From Lunularia cruciata (Eukaryota > Streptophyta > Marchantiopsida > Lunulariales > Lunulariaceae): DNA of 64,000 nucleotides. Shown piece after piece: positions 1-11,563 of this stretch (the stretch's first letter is position 1; each line of letters begins with the position of its first letter). The position numbers and the translations under genes were made by a program. A model generated the notes under the pieces. It was not told the DNA's origin. It ran no database searches and was given only the letters and a program-made list of their open reading frames with translations. Location of the stretch: positions 51,336,001 through 51,400,000 of the forward strand of contig OX419760.1 of the NCBI GenBank assembly GCA_948567375.1. Reading direction: 5' to 3'.

Positions 1-689
1 TGGCAGACATGGAACTGCACTTAACGGAAGATAGACCTGTTATCCCAAAGCATTGATGATTGCACCCCATGGATGCCTATGATCTAAATTCCCTATAGTA
101 CTCAAATCCACAAATTTTGGGTTGTTCGAGCATCAGCCCAGCTCGTGCGAGGACTGGGAACGAAGAATGTTGCCAGACTTTGTCCTGTTCAGTGGATTCT
201 TAAAGTGTATCATTTAATATTCAGCTCGAAGGTGCATTTGCCCTCGCTTGTTAGATCGATCATTGTGGTGGCATGCAACATTTAAGGCAATTTCAAATAG
301 AGTTCTTTGAATTTCATCCAAGCTTGTGTTAGGCCTTGACTAATGGTGTGGCCTTTATCTCATTGTGAATATCACTTTATTTTCTAAGGGTGACATTTAT
401 CCTTCCATTCTTACACTAGTAGTAAGATTCTTACACTAGGTGGTAAGTGAAAGCTCAGTTGGAATATTCCTTTCATGCCTTTTGACATTCTTTCCCTTTG
501 GGATTCTTTCTCCTCTCGGGAGTGAGTTATTGTTCATAAGATATACAGTTTTGATTCAAAACCGAGCCAAATAGAAAACTGAGAAGTAAAAGAGGAGAGC
601 GAGTATAAGGCATTGCAAAGAACGAGAGCAAGTACAAGGCTCGGGTAAGAAAGGTGAAGTTGTTGAATTTGAGAATAGAGATCTTCTTG

Positions 690-955
690 GGTTTACCCGG
701 TAAATAGATGGAGGTGTTCTTGATAAAGGTCTTCTAAGGGTATATATATAGATAGGGAAGTGTTTTTGTTAAAGGTCTTTTAAGGTTATATATGATACAT
801 GGAGTAGAGACGGTGGAGGTGGTGTTGATGAAAGTCTTCTAAGAGTTTATTTTGGTGTATATATAGGGTATGGGGATGTGTTCTTTATAAAGGTATATTT
901 GATACATGCGGTGGAAGTGTTCTTGATAGAAACAAAATATAATGATATATTTGGT
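690..955. repeat. Degenerate tandem repeat, unit about 65-75 bp
   Basis: The phrase GTGTTCTTGATAAAGGTCTTC, with small changes, recurs at roughly 715, 760, 822, 870 and 918, each followed by a TATATAT-rich tail and a GATACATG or GATAGGG phrase. This is an old, drifting minisatellite. Copy borders are approximate because the units differ in length. Confidence 0.6.
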
Positions 956-1469
956 ACAAGGAGTGAAAATATCTAAGATGTGATAGAAAATGATACTGCC
1001 ATTGTTGTAGCACACCTATGTATGCTTAATGACTGAGAATTTTATATGGTGCTCTAGACTTTAATGAGGGTGGCAAGCAACCCGCCTTAGCTTCTTTCCT
1101 ATGTAAAGATCATTATGTTCACTCTCGAAGAAGACAGTCAAAATGAGTATGAAGATGCACATAAATTTTAATATGAAAAGTACAAAAGCATCAAAGGTTG
1201 GCCATCCTTAACTCCTTATGTTAACCCGAGAAGAAGACCATCAAAACAATGATAAAATTGCATATAATTTCAATCTAAAGGGTACAAATCAAAGGTTTAA
1301 TTTCAAAGCATCAAAAGTTGCCATCTCACATAATAACACTCCTTGCCTTAGATGGTAAAGTTCTTCATTACTGGGTACGCGTGCTCATGCTGGAGACTTT
1401 CCCTGAAAAAGATTGGCAACTATCGCATCAAACAATATATATCTCATATTAATGAAATTACCGTGAACT

Positions 1470-1500
1470 CCCCCCCCCCCCCCCCCCCCCCTCTCTCTCC
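1470..1500. repeat. Poly-C tract followed by short CT repeat
   Basis: There are 22 consecutive C residues followed by a short (CT)n run and CC. The length is likely to be polymorphic and may be inexact in the assembly. Confidence 0.85.
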
Positions 1501-2720
1501 GAGGAGATAGACCAGGCAAGCTCAACCGAAGCTCCATTTGTATCTAGTACATATCGTACCATCTACATCAATGCATCTCCAATAGCCTGGTAGATTCTAA
1601 TAATAGTTAAAGGAATTTTCATTTTCTTCACCTCGAACAACTTTGTTGTCACCCTGCCTTGATTGAAATCATGCAAATCAACGATTATTTTAAAACTGTT
1701 CTGACTCCTTTGTCCAAATAACACTCTAAAATAGATGAATCTTGGAATATCATTATTTATTTATTCTTTATTGATAGAAATAATCGTAACGTAAATATGC
1801 CTATCAAGTTCAGAGTTTTATGACAAAAAAGGAGAGGAATAAATACCTAAAGGTTGAAACGTTTTCTTTTATCTAATAGGGCTTCAACTCGCCCAGAAAT
1901 AAACCCAATTTTGACTTAAATATAGCCTTGGTAAACTTTCTACGTGTGAATTGTAGAGTCCCTCTTGATGTTCATTTCACTTGTCGAATGGCAAAGAGCA
2001 ACTAATTGTGTATTAGAGTCTCGTGATAAAGCTGACTAAATTTATATTAGAACGCAAGGTGATATTTGATGCGGTTCGTATTCAAATTTACATCTTATCT
2101 AAGTCTCTAAGTTTCAAAAAGTAATATCGTGAATCATAATTCTGAACTTAACTTTGAAGAGCAAGAGGCAAACGATAGTATGGAAATCCGGTAAGTTAGG
2201 TTTTCTTTGTCGTTTTCTGCGTGAATTTTCTACTGCCATTCATTAAACAAGATAAGTACCTTCAAGATTGTAGAGATTATCCGGAGATCGGGACAAGAGA
2301 GGGAGATGTGAGAGGAAAGATATACATTGTCTGAGGGCTCTCTAGCATATAGCACCTGAGTGAATAATTGATTCTGTTTGTTTTCTGATTTTGGTTCCAT
2401 TTGTACCTAGATTGAAGACTATGGAAAATTGAGTAGAAAGTTATGGGGATTTTTAGGTTTTTTAGGGTTTAGAGTGATCGGAATTTTTCATTTTTAATCT
2501 CTTGGTTTTCATTATTGAGTTCCATAGGAACTTACTTTGAAATTTTTGAGATTGAAATTGAAAGTTATGAGAGTTTATAGTTTTTAAGGTTTAGAGAAAT
2601 TATATTTTCTCATGTGAGTTCGGATGTAAGGAGTTGTGATTTTGGAGGTATGGGGAGATATGGAGAGGAGCATCATGTATTACTATTGTTATTCTTGTCC
2701 TAGCCGTGGTTACACCTCTC

Positions 2721-2858
2721 CATGTGGGACCACCTAGAGCGGCTCGGGATACACCATGCATGGTGTGTCATCGACGATTTACCTTACAAGGGATAAAGAC
2801 CCATGTGTGTGAAGGATGCACAAGGACCATGATTGGACCACTTGGGATGCTCATGTGA
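2721..2858 (+). pseudogene. N-terminal zinc-finger segment of non-LTR element copy 1
   Basis: Reading from 2721, the frame gives CMVCHRRFTLQGIKTHVCEG followed by C. This is a C-x2-C...H-x-C-x2-C arrangement that could bind one zinc, and a TGA stop follows at 2856. It precedes the RT region by about 1 kb. R2-type elements carry N-terminal zinc fingers that bind target DNA, so the position suits that role. The function is inferred. The frame between here and the RT is broken. Confidence 0.5.
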
Positions 2859-3995
2859 GGCGAGTGACCACATCAATAGTAGTGACACTTGAGGTTACGC
2901 ACGCTTCCTCTATCCCTTTGTTGACCATTCCAAGGATACAGATCGAGTCGTGATAGTGGTTAGCTTCTCAAGTAGGTTGCATTTTGAGGTTATTTGAGAC
3001 TGGTTTTCCGTGTCCACATCTATTCTATAGGCTACCCCATATACTCCATGATGAGGCTAGATAGGCTTTTCACCTACCACTTGATCGTTTGGCATGTGAT
3101 CCCTTGGACGAGTTAGCATGGTTCCTATTCCTCTTACTCACTCAATGGTGTCTTTGTTATGCTAGAGGTGGACGTGCATGGCATAGAGAGATGGCTGCTA
3201 GATTTTGTCAATTCCGAGTGAGGATTGGGCGGTTCTACAAGAGGAGTCTGTTAGGGTTGCATGTTTTAGGAGATAGGTTTTGCCATAGGATACCATAGAG
3301 TCCACTCGATTATGATGGTGTAGGACATTGGATCATGCAGGAGAGTTTAGTAGAGCACCACAAGCACTACACCCTTTGTCTATGGCTAGTCCAACTGATG
3401 AGACTATCTTTTTCCTACACTCATTGCATCCTATGATTGGAGAGGGATTACCATTAGAGATCTTAGATTACCAGCGTGAGCAACCTTTATATCTTGATAG
3501 GTCACTTTTTACACAAGCATTGTGCACTACTCCTTGCCTTTCCTCAAGAGGCTTGTTAGAGATGGTATATGAGCATCTTAGAGATTGCTTTTAGGCAGAT
3601 GATCCTTCTAGTGGTTTTACCAAGTTGTTTCAAGTGGTTGCAATGGTAGTGAGAGAAGAGTTCTTATGTATATTAGGTGTGTGTTAGGTGCTAGTCAAAT
3701 TCTTGTGATGGAGAAGGAAATAAGGAGCATTAGACTAATTGCTATTGGAGACATCTGTTTTTGTTTGGTCAGCCACACCATTGTCCTTCAGCATCATTCT
3801 CACTTCAAACAACACCTTAGTCCGCATCAATTTGTAGTAGCTACATTTGGAGGATGTTAGGCTATATCTTTAGGCATTATGGCACTCCTAGATATTCATC
3901 CAGAGTGGGTTGTCCTACAAGTGGATGTTGAGAATGCTTTTAATAGCATCTCATGAGCATCCATCTTTAGAGAGCTTAGGGAGGCTAGTGGATCC

Positions 3996-4337
3996 TTGGC
4001 GAGTCTTGTTCCTTTTGTGTGGTCTTTTTATGGCTCTCTTGCTTCCCTTTACTACCTAAATGGTTGTTCACATGAGGGAGTCACCATCTTGGAGTCAATT
4101 GCTGGGACACATCAAGGGGATCCTTTAGGAGGACCCTTATTTTCCATGGCTCACTTTAGAGCTCTCTTATCTACTACTTTGGCCATGCCAGGTTGTATAT
4201 TTCCCTCCTTGGCAGATGATACACACATCATGGGGCTTGTAGATCAGATTAGGCAGGCCTTTGACCACTTGACTATCGAGGTACATCTAGTAGGCTTGAG
4301 AATCAAGGTGTCAAAGTGCAGGCATGGTCCCCTTTAG
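3996..4337 (+). pseudogene. Reverse transcriptase fragment (RT palm), copy 1
   Basis: A 113-codon open stretch holds the RT core. It contains GTHQGDPLGGPLF, typical of non-LTR RT (the QG-P-S/L block), and about 40 residues later SLADDTHI, which carries the catalytic Asp pair (family form F/Y-A-D-D, here L-A-D-D). Just upstream, in another frame, 3905-3990 still reads LQVDVENAFNS, the first Asp block. The same region is repeated with small changes at 7432-7720. The fragment cannot be functional as it stands because neighbouring blocks lie in different frames. Confidence 0.75.
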
Positions 4338-5859
4338 GTATCCCTCTTCACCTTGAGCTTCCAAATGGGTATAGATGTACATATGGACTATATGTTCTTG
4401 GAGTGCCAATAGGATTCAAGGATTTTGTCACATGTCTCTTAGACGTTGCCCTTTAGAGAATGTTCTCCATGGATGACCTCACATTACTAGGAGATACACA
4501 AGTGGCATTTGGTATAATCTTCTCTTATATTGCTCATTGACCAACTTACCTCCTCCATACAATTTCCCCCCTCCTTGAGCTTCCTATCACATTTGAGAGC
4601 ATTTGATAGGAGGATTATAGGAGTCTTTGGTGATATTATTGGACTAAGGACATTTGCTTGTGTGACAGGGGATTTGGCATGTAGATAAACATCTCTACCA
4701 ATCTTTTGTGGAGGGATTGGCTTGCTATATATAGAGGAGATGGCACCTATAGTGTTTTTGGGTAGTTGGGCTCTCTTGGCATCCCTACTTTCCTCTCTCT
4801 TTGTGGTTGTTGATAGGCCAGTTTTGGAGACTTGTGTGTCAAAGGTGAATGAGGGATCCTTTTCTCTCTAGATGTTATTGTAGCAAACAAGAGATAGTCT
4901 ATCCGCATGGGCATGCAATGACCTTCCATCTTTTGCTTCACTATTGTCGGATTGGACTAGAGGTTTACAATCTTCCTTGATGGAGCGACAGTGTCAACAT
5001 ATGCTACATTCTCTTTTAGTGATTTGTACATTCCTCAGGCTACTAGAGCACATCTTTGCCTTTGCTCCAGCAAGGGTGCAAGCTCTTGGATCCTAGCTTG
5101 ACCGTGCATTATGGCATTCTGATTTTCACCATCTACTTTCTCTACAATGATGAGGCTTTGCTTAGGTTTGGTCCACCATCTGCATCTTCATTGCCCACTT
5201 TCCAATGTGGTTCTACACTAGATGTAGCCGCAGTCCATATGACACAATGTTCTTTTGGAGGGTAAAGGATAGCTATCCATGATGCTTTTAAGGACATAGT
5301 GTTTTTTATGGCACAAGAGATTAGATGCTTGGATTGGCATATGCTTTGCAAACAACTTGTGTTAAGATCAACTTATACTTGGTCCAAGATGATCAGGTGA
5401 TAGTACCAGATGTTGTGGTTATGGTGATACAATTTTAGAGGGACTGATTACCCATCTCCCTAGATAGGTAGTGAGTGCAGCAGTAGCTCACAAGGTCTCC
5501 AAGTATAGAGGTATGCAGTGAGGTCATCTCTTTGTTCCTCTAGCCTTGGAGTTATATGGAATGATCATAGAGTTTGACACATTTGTCAAGGAATGCTAGA
5601 GAGCTTATCATGTTAGGCGCCAAGGGGTACCACTCTCACTCTCATACTTTGTAGCATATTTTAGACATTGTTTGTCCATTGCTCTATAGAGTGCAATGGT
5701 TGATGCAATCCATAGGAGAGTAATCACACTAGGTGATGCTTCTTAGGATGCTTTAGTTGTTTGCAAACCGTACGACTTGCATAGCTTGGATATCTTAGGT
5801 GCAGTAGGGCACATTTCTCATATCGACTCTAGTGGCGCTTAGCTCCATTTTACCTATTT

Positions 5860-7431
5860 TGTCTTTCCCTTGTACCACTTCATTGGGTCTTCCCATCCTT
5901 TGTGTTTTTTGCACCGACGCCCTTTTCATGGTCTAGATTGAATCAAATCAACTTAGAGAATTTATCTATTTTAAGTTACAGAAAAAAAAATTAATTTACT
6001 ATATAATATGTGTAATCCATTATGAACAAAGTATAATATATGATGATATATATTCTTTCTACTATTATAGATGTTAAAGAAGGATAATATAGTAGATTTG
6101 TGTACAAAATATATAATGTAAAACTCAAATATTAATAAAAGAATTCAGATGTACCATATTGGATCTCAAATACTCAATACTACAATTCAAATGTCCAATA
6201 TTTATTTTTAATTCCTAATATCAGAACTTGAGTATCCAATTTTAGGATCTAAATATCTAATATTATAATCTAAATTTTAATCATTAGAAACTAATTGTCC
6301 AAAATGGAGATTCTTAGTATCCAAACAGAAAACATAAATTTGAATACTAATTATTCAATATAAAAACTCAAGTTCTAAATATATCAATGTCAATTCCATT
6401 TAAATTAATCCTTATTAATTCTAATATTTAAATATCTAATAACAAGAAGTCAAACGTACAATTTTGAGAAAGAGGTTTACTTTTTATAAACAGTTAGGTA
6501 GATGATGAATGTTTTACAAGTGGTTTTTTAAGAGAAAGGTACTCTTCGTATATTAAGTGCTTGGAATATCATGGTTAAACTTGTTCTTTGCTTTTCAAAA
6601 AACTTTAGGAAACTCAGCTCAATAGAACAAGGGTTGTTACTATCCATTCCTATCGTCCTTCTAGCATGAGAAAATGAACTGATGGGAAATGTTGAGCCAG
6701 TATTGAGCAAAGATATGCGTTTATTGTTAAAGAATATATAAGTGCCTTTTGAAAGATAAGAACTTTATTTTGATAAGATTAGGTCTTGCTTTTAGATAGT
6801 AACTATTCATCAAGTTTTTTGTTTTAGTAATTATCTTGTTAAACTCAAAATTTTAGTCTGAGTAGATAATAGTACATGATGATTAAATAAATTTTAGATT
6901 ATTTAAAGTAGTAAGTATCAAGTAATATGTTAATAATTCTAAAACTATTTTGATCCACAAGCATAGGCCAAATTTGAAGATGCTTAGATTCTTTGGAATT
7001 CTTGTTGGAATGATATTCTTTAAACCTTATGGATAAATAGGGAATAGCTAGAGAAGCAATATAAAAGAGATTCAATAAAGAAGTCCTAGATATATCTAAT
7101 TGATATTGTCTGCTTTAATTTCATACTTATGGTATAGAATAACTAAGAACTCTTGTTAAATCTTAATCAAGAGCTCTAACTACATCTTATAAAAGAATCA
7201 AGGATAATTTTTTCATTTACAAAAGGAAAACTGCAAACTTAATTGCCGCCTAACTTTCAACTCAATTGAAAAGATTTTTCTTTTTAAATGAACAGAGAAA
7301 AATAGACAGTTACTTTTATCATCTAATCATATCATACCTATAGAGATTAGGTTCAGACTTTTAACCATTTCAATAGTAAGCATAGAGCTCCTTGCAGAAG
7401 ACATAAAGAAGATATAAGTTTAAGTTTTATG
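5860..7431. other. AT-rich spacer between the two non-LTR copies
   Basis: There is no recognisable gene here. The sequence is very AT-rich, with drifting repeats of TCCAATATT/TCTAATATT-like phrases near 6140-6440. Short reading frames such as the one at 6528-6710 lack any recognisable motif. Confidence 0.5.
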
Positions 7432-7543
7432 GCTCTCCTACTTCCCTTTATTACCAGCATGGTGGTTCACAGCAGGGATTCACCATCTTGGAGTCAACTG
7501 TTGGTACACATCATGGAGATCCTTTGGGGGGCCCTTATTTTCC

Positions 7544-8275
7544 ATGGCTCACTTTAGAGCTCTCCTATCTACTACTTTGGCCATGCCAAGTTGTGAATTT
7601 CTCTCCTTGGCAAATGATACACACATCATAGGCCTTGTAGATCAGATTAGGCAAGCCTTTGACTACTTGACTACCGAGCTACATCTAGTAGGCTTGAGAG
7701 TCAAGGTGTCAAAGTGTAGGGCATGGTCACCTTTAGGTATTCCTCCCCACCTTGAGTTTCTAGAGGGGTGTATCACATCCATAGATGGACTTCATGTTCT
7801 TGGAGTGCCAGTAGGATCAAAGGATTTTGTCACACGCTTCTTAGACGCTGCCCTTGTAGAGGATGTTCTCCATGTGGATGACCTTCCATTATTAGGAGAT
7901 CCGCAAGTGGCATTTGGTATACTTTCTTCCAGTATTGCTTGTTGACCATCCTACCTCATATGTACAGTTCCTCCCTCACCGTCCTTCCTATCAAGTCTGA
8001 GAGCATTTGATAGGAGGATTATGGGAGTCTTTGGTGATATTATTGGACTGGGGACTTTTGAGTGTTTGACAGTGGATTTGGCACGTAGACAGACGGCTTT
8101 GCCAATCTCATATGGTGGGGTTGGCTTGCTATCTATGGAGGAGACTACACCTATAGCATTTTTGGGTAGTTGTGCTCTCTTGGGACCCCTACTTTCCTCT
8201 TGTTTTGTGGTTGTTGATAGGCTGGTTTTGGAGACTTATGTAATAGAGGTGGAGGGAGGATCCTTTTCTCTCTAG
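7544..8275 (+). pseudogene. Reverse transcriptase C-terminal half and thumb, copy 2
   Basis: Two open stretches (7544-7945 and 8021-8275) cover the RT palm after the QGDPLGG block, including SLANDTHI where the second Asp of the catalytic ADD has become Asn-Asp. They continue into the post-RT region with LGVPVGSKDFV and ISYGGVGLLS, the latter typical of the region after the thumb in non-LTR RTs. The copy is a dead relic. The altered catalytic site and the stop before 8021 are plainly visible. Confidence 0.65.
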
Positions 8276-8553
8276 ATGTTATTGTGGTAGACGAGAGATA
8301 GTCTATCCTCACGAGCACGAGAGGATTTTCACCTTTTGCTTTAGTATCGTCAGATTGGACTAAAGGTCTATAGTCTTCCTTGATGAAGCGATAGTGTGAG
8401 CATACGCTACATTCTCTCTTAGTCGACTCGTCCATTCCTCAGGCCACTAGAGCACGTCTTCACTCTTGCCCCGGCAAGGGTTCAGGCTTTTGGATCCTAG
8501 CTCGACCGTGCATTAGGGCATTCTGACTCACACCAACTACTTTCTCTATAGCG

Positions 8554-8960
8554 ATGAGGTTTCACCTAGGTTTGGTCCACCCATCTGCATCTTCATTACT
8601 CACTTGTGAGTGTGGTTCTACACTAGATGCAGCAGCGGTCCACATGACATGGTGTCCTTTTGGAGGACAAAGGATAGCTACCCATGATGCAATTAGGGAC
8701 ATAGTGTTTGCTATGGCACGAAAGAGTGGATACTTGGCTTGGAGTGCGTGTTCGTATGCATTGCAGACGTCACGTGTCAGGGCGGACTTATACTTGGTCC
8801 GAGATGATCAGGTGACAATAGCAGATGTCGTGGTTACAGACCCGACGCGGGATACAGTTTTGGAGTGAGTGATTACCCATCCCCCTGGGTGGGCTGTGAG
8901 TGCAGTAGCAGGTCGCAAGATTTCCAAGCATAGGAGCATGCAGCGAGGTCATGTTGGTCC
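8554..8960 (+). pseudogene. C-C-H-C motif plus restriction-like endonuclease, copy 2
   Basis: From 8554 the frame gives CECG at residues 18-21, H30 and C34 (C-x-C-x9-H-x3-C). It then gives RADLYLVRDDQVTIADVVV with Asp78 and Asp91. After one in-frame TGA (8866-8868) it continues to AVAGRKISKH. The order R-x-D...D-V-x-V...A-x4-K-x2-K matches the PD-D-K nuclease signature placed behind a C-C-H-C knuckle in R2/R4/CRE-type elements. In such elements this enzyme nicks the target to prime cDNA synthesis. Apart from the TGA the domain is intact here. The identification rests on motif spacing alone. Confidence 0.65.
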
Positions 8961-8975
8961 CTTGCATGATGCACA

Positions 8976-9576
8976 TGGCAACAAGGACCTCTTAAACATA
9001 TATCGTCCCTCACCCCTCGTCCCGACAACTATTCCATCCACTATCTGTCGTCCCCGAAAAGTATTCCATCCGTTGTCTCCATACCTTTAAGTAGTGTCAT
9101 CCATTGTCTTCTTCTCTAGATATAGTTCCATCCAAGATCTCTATCGATTGTCCCTTGCCCTAGGAACACTTTTGTCCATCGTCCCCGTCCCTTGGGACCT
9201 ACCGGTAAGTAAGATTCTTTAACAATCATCATTGACACATCCTGCACGACGTGAAGAAATCATGTCTTTGGTCAAGTGCAATTTAGTCAAAGGAGAAAGG
9301 GAAAAGGGCGACCGCGTAGAAAACACGAAGGATTTAGTTAAAATGTGCAGCAGACATCTTTCATTCGACACCTATTGAAATCGACCACGGATACCAAATC
9401 ATATATGAGAAATGCTTAATTTGGTTGCATCATCACATTTCCTATCTCATAATGCAGCTTCGGCGAGGGCCCGGTCCCTGTCAGAGAGAAAACACTACAG
9501 TTTTGATTTTTCTGCTGCTTCATGTGGCATGTTGCGGATGTATTTCACTTCATCGTCCCATTTAAAATCTCATAAG
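8976..9576. other. Pyrimidine-rich intergenic sequence
   Basis: I see no gene. Phrases such as CCATCC, TCGTCC and TTGTC recur irregularly at 9010-9200. The sequence leads into the 171-bp minisatellite. Confidence 0.4.
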
Positions 9577-10058
9577 CCTACAGTTTTGATTTTTCTGGTG
9601 CTTCATGTGGCATGTTGGGGAAGTATGTCACTTCATCGTCCCGTTGTTATCTCACAAGTCTACAGTTTTGATTTCTCTGCTTCATGTGGCATGTTGGGGA
9701 TGTATGTCCCTTCATCGTCCCATTTGTTATCTCACAAGTCTGATAAGCCTACAGTTTTGATTTTTCTGGTGCTTCATGTGGCATGTTGGGGAAGTATGTC
9801 ACTTCATCGTCCCGTTGTTATCTCACAAGTCTACAGTTTTGATTTCTCTGCTTCATGTGGCATGTTGGGGATGTATGTCCCTTCATCGTCCCATTTGTTA
9901 TCTCACAAGTCTGATAAGCCTACAGTTTTGATTTTTCTGGTGCTTCATGTGGCATGTTGGGGAAGTATGTCACTTCATCGTCCCGTTGTTATCTCACAAG
10001 TCTACAGTTTTGATTTCTCTGCTTCATGTGGCATGTTGGGGATGTATGTCCCTTCTTG
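9577..10058. repeat. 171-bp minisatellite, 2.8 copies
   Basis: Near-identical units start at 9577, 9748 and 9919 with CCTACAGTTTTGATTTTTCT; the third is cut short at about 10058. Each unit is itself a dimer of two related halves, each with CAGTTTTGATTT...CTTCATGTGGCATGTTGGGG...TCATCGTCCC. A more diverged half unit lies just upstream (9497-9570). The 171-bp units are almost identical, so the expansion is young. Because 171 is divisible by three, the array keeps one frame open (9412-10059), which I do not treat as a gene. Confidence 0.85.
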
Positions 10059-10376
10059 ATTCGAAAAGAACCGTGCTCGCTGTACTTGAATGCCACGATG
10101 ATATCGACTTTTCCCTCAGAATAAATTGAATTACTTGTTTTACGACTATTGCGTGTCGGAAATTGTCCAGTTAGGTCATGGATTGTGGAGAGTATCAATG
10201 TGTTATTAAGAAATTATGCGCTCTATGTTTGAGGCATTCGTTGTCTGTGGAGTATTGAAACGGTATAGAACCAAACGTATTTCTTCTTATCTTTTATTTC
10301 ATTCCCCTTATTTCACTTCTTCTTATCTTCTTATTTCACTCCCAAGCTAGACAACGACAACGACAACGACCTCATC

Positions 10377-10454
10377 GGCTGCATGTATAACTTTCTACGC
10401 TTATGTTCGGGATGAGGCTGCATGTACAGCTTTCTATGCTTATGTTCGGGATGG
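10377..10454. repeat. 39-bp tandem duplication
   Basis: Two 39-bp copies (10377-10415 and 10416-10454) start with GGCTGCATGTA and end with TTATGTTCGGGATG, with a few substitutions between them. A short (CGACAA)n run precedes them at about 10352-10370. Confidence 0.85.
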
Positions 10455-10764
10455 TAGAACACGAGATTTCCGTTTAGACAGGTCTTTCTGATCCATTGTG
10501 ATGGGGATGACATGTTTGACGTGAGTTAATGCCAGCCAAGAACTCTTCAATATGTGCGTATGCAATAACATGACAGTCAGGACAATGGTGGCCATAGCTA
10601 TAGCCGACAGTTTGGTAACTGTCAGAAGTCGTACTCTGGGCTGGATTCCGACTATGACTTAGAATCTTTACTTTACAATGGGAGAGGTTGCCACAATCAG
10701 AATCCGATTATGAAAATTACTACTTTGTTGTGCAGTTAGTTGACTACTAGTTTTCAGCCGTATT

Positions 10765-10860
10765 CTTAAGATCGTAGTCTTGATACTCGAGGGATTAATT
10801 TCAGACATGACTCTTAAGATCGTAGTCTTGATACTTGAGGGATTAATTTCAGACATGACT
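10765..10860. repeat. 48-bp tandem duplication
   Basis: Two adjacent copies, 10765-10812 and 10813-10860, differ at a single visible position (CTCGAGG versus CTTGAGG). They begin with CTTAAGATCGTAGTCTTGAT. This is a very recent duplication. Confidence 0.9.
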
Positions 10861-11517
10861 CTTACTATTACTCGCTCAGAGGGAGTTCATCGCTCACTGA
10901 TTATGATTCTGCTACCACTCGCTACTCACATAATTGACATGCATCGGTTCCACGCAGTGATAAACCTGTGTAGGTAGATTCCTTGCACATTGCTAAGACT
11001 CAGACTCACCTCCTTATGACGGGTATTTGGGTGATAACGGTTTAAGACATAGACTGGTCTGTGATCATCCGACTTACTGCCATTAGTAGTAGTAGACTAC
11101 TACTGTAGTTTGGACGAGGCCCTAGATTCTCTTAAATATAGTTCCAAATTCAGACATCGATTATCAGGGGTGCCTTAGCAAGGACCAGTGATTCGTGACG
11201 GTCAATTCAACCAAACATCATGGGGTTGAGCTATACTGTAGTGTCAGGTAGTACATGTGCGATCAATTTCTCAAAGATCTTTTATTTCATTGCCTAAGGC
11301 AATAAGTAGGAACAGAATCAAATCAACCTTCTACAGTCTTTGACCCCTTTTCTTATGCTTCCGCATTCTCAAGAAGGGACTCAATCTATGTGCGTTCCAA
11401 CCGGGCAGACGATACATTCAAGGGACCCCGTCCTGTGAAACGTGGAGTTTGCTTTGCAGCGTCATATATGAATTTTGGTCAAAGAAACGAATCCAAATTA
11501 GCCCCCGCGCGGGTGCG

Positions 11518-11563
11518 GAGGTATTGCTGCAAGTGCTCTTTGAGGCACTTGCAGCAATACCTC
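11518..11563. repeat. Perfect 19-bp inverted repeat with 8-bp loop
   Basis: Left arm 11518-11536 (GAGGTATTGCTGCAAGTGC) and right arm 11545-11563 are perfect reverse complements around the loop TCTTTGAG. The sequence just after the right arm can also pair with the loop. It lies about 1.2 kb downstream of the CUL3 stop codon. The stem is too short and too perfect for a typical plant miRNA precursor. Confidence 0.85.

Larger units (their letters stand above)
1..2700. other. AT-rich region without a recognised gene
   Basis: I find no convincing coding sequence, RNA gene or recognisable transposon domain here. The stretch is AT-rich with stops in all frames. It contains a degenerate tandem array near 690-950 and a pure C tract at 1470-1491, listed separately. 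The right end runs into the first non-LTR element, whose 5' end I cannot place exactly. Confidence 0.5.
2700..5850 (+). mobile_element. Decayed non-LTR retrotransposon, R2-like layout, copy 1
   Basis: This is a plus-strand non-LTR element, near full length but broken by many stops and frameshifts. In order it shows a Cys-rich zinc finger (2757-2819), reverse-transcriptase pieces (about 3800-4620) including QVDVENAF, HQGDPLGGPLF and LADD, a C-x-C...H...C motif near 5205-5255, and an endonuclease-like stretch near 5370-5510 with PDVVV. A C-terminal tail ends in a stop near 5840. There are no LTRs. A restriction-enzyme-like endonuclease downstream of RT is the layout of R2, R4 and CRE-type elements, in contrast to L1-type plant LINEs, whose endonuclease is upstream. 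Assignment to that group is inference from motif order, not from alignment. Confidence 0.65.
7432..8975 (+). mobile_element. 5'-truncated non-LTR retrotransposon, copy 2
   Basis: Homology to copy 1 starts abruptly at 7432, inside the RT (matching about 4029), and runs in the same orientation to about 8960. The copies therefore share RT, C-C-H-C motif and endonuclease. Truncation at the 5' end is the hallmark of target-primed reverse transcription. This copy is better preserved than copy 1: 7544-7945, 8021-8275 and 8554-8868 are open. The last C-terminal part seen in copy 1 (5520-5840) is missing. Beyond 8975 the sequence becomes C/T-rich and unrelated. Confidence 0.7.

Noticed and set aside
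9577-10058. Regular repeats that might suggest a CRISPR array
   Set aside because: Units are adjacent 171-bp copies without unique spacers, in a plant genome.
9412-10059. 215-codon open reading frame
   Set aside because: It is the translation of the 171-bp minisatellite, open because the unit length is a multiple of three. No domain and no recognisable gene structure.
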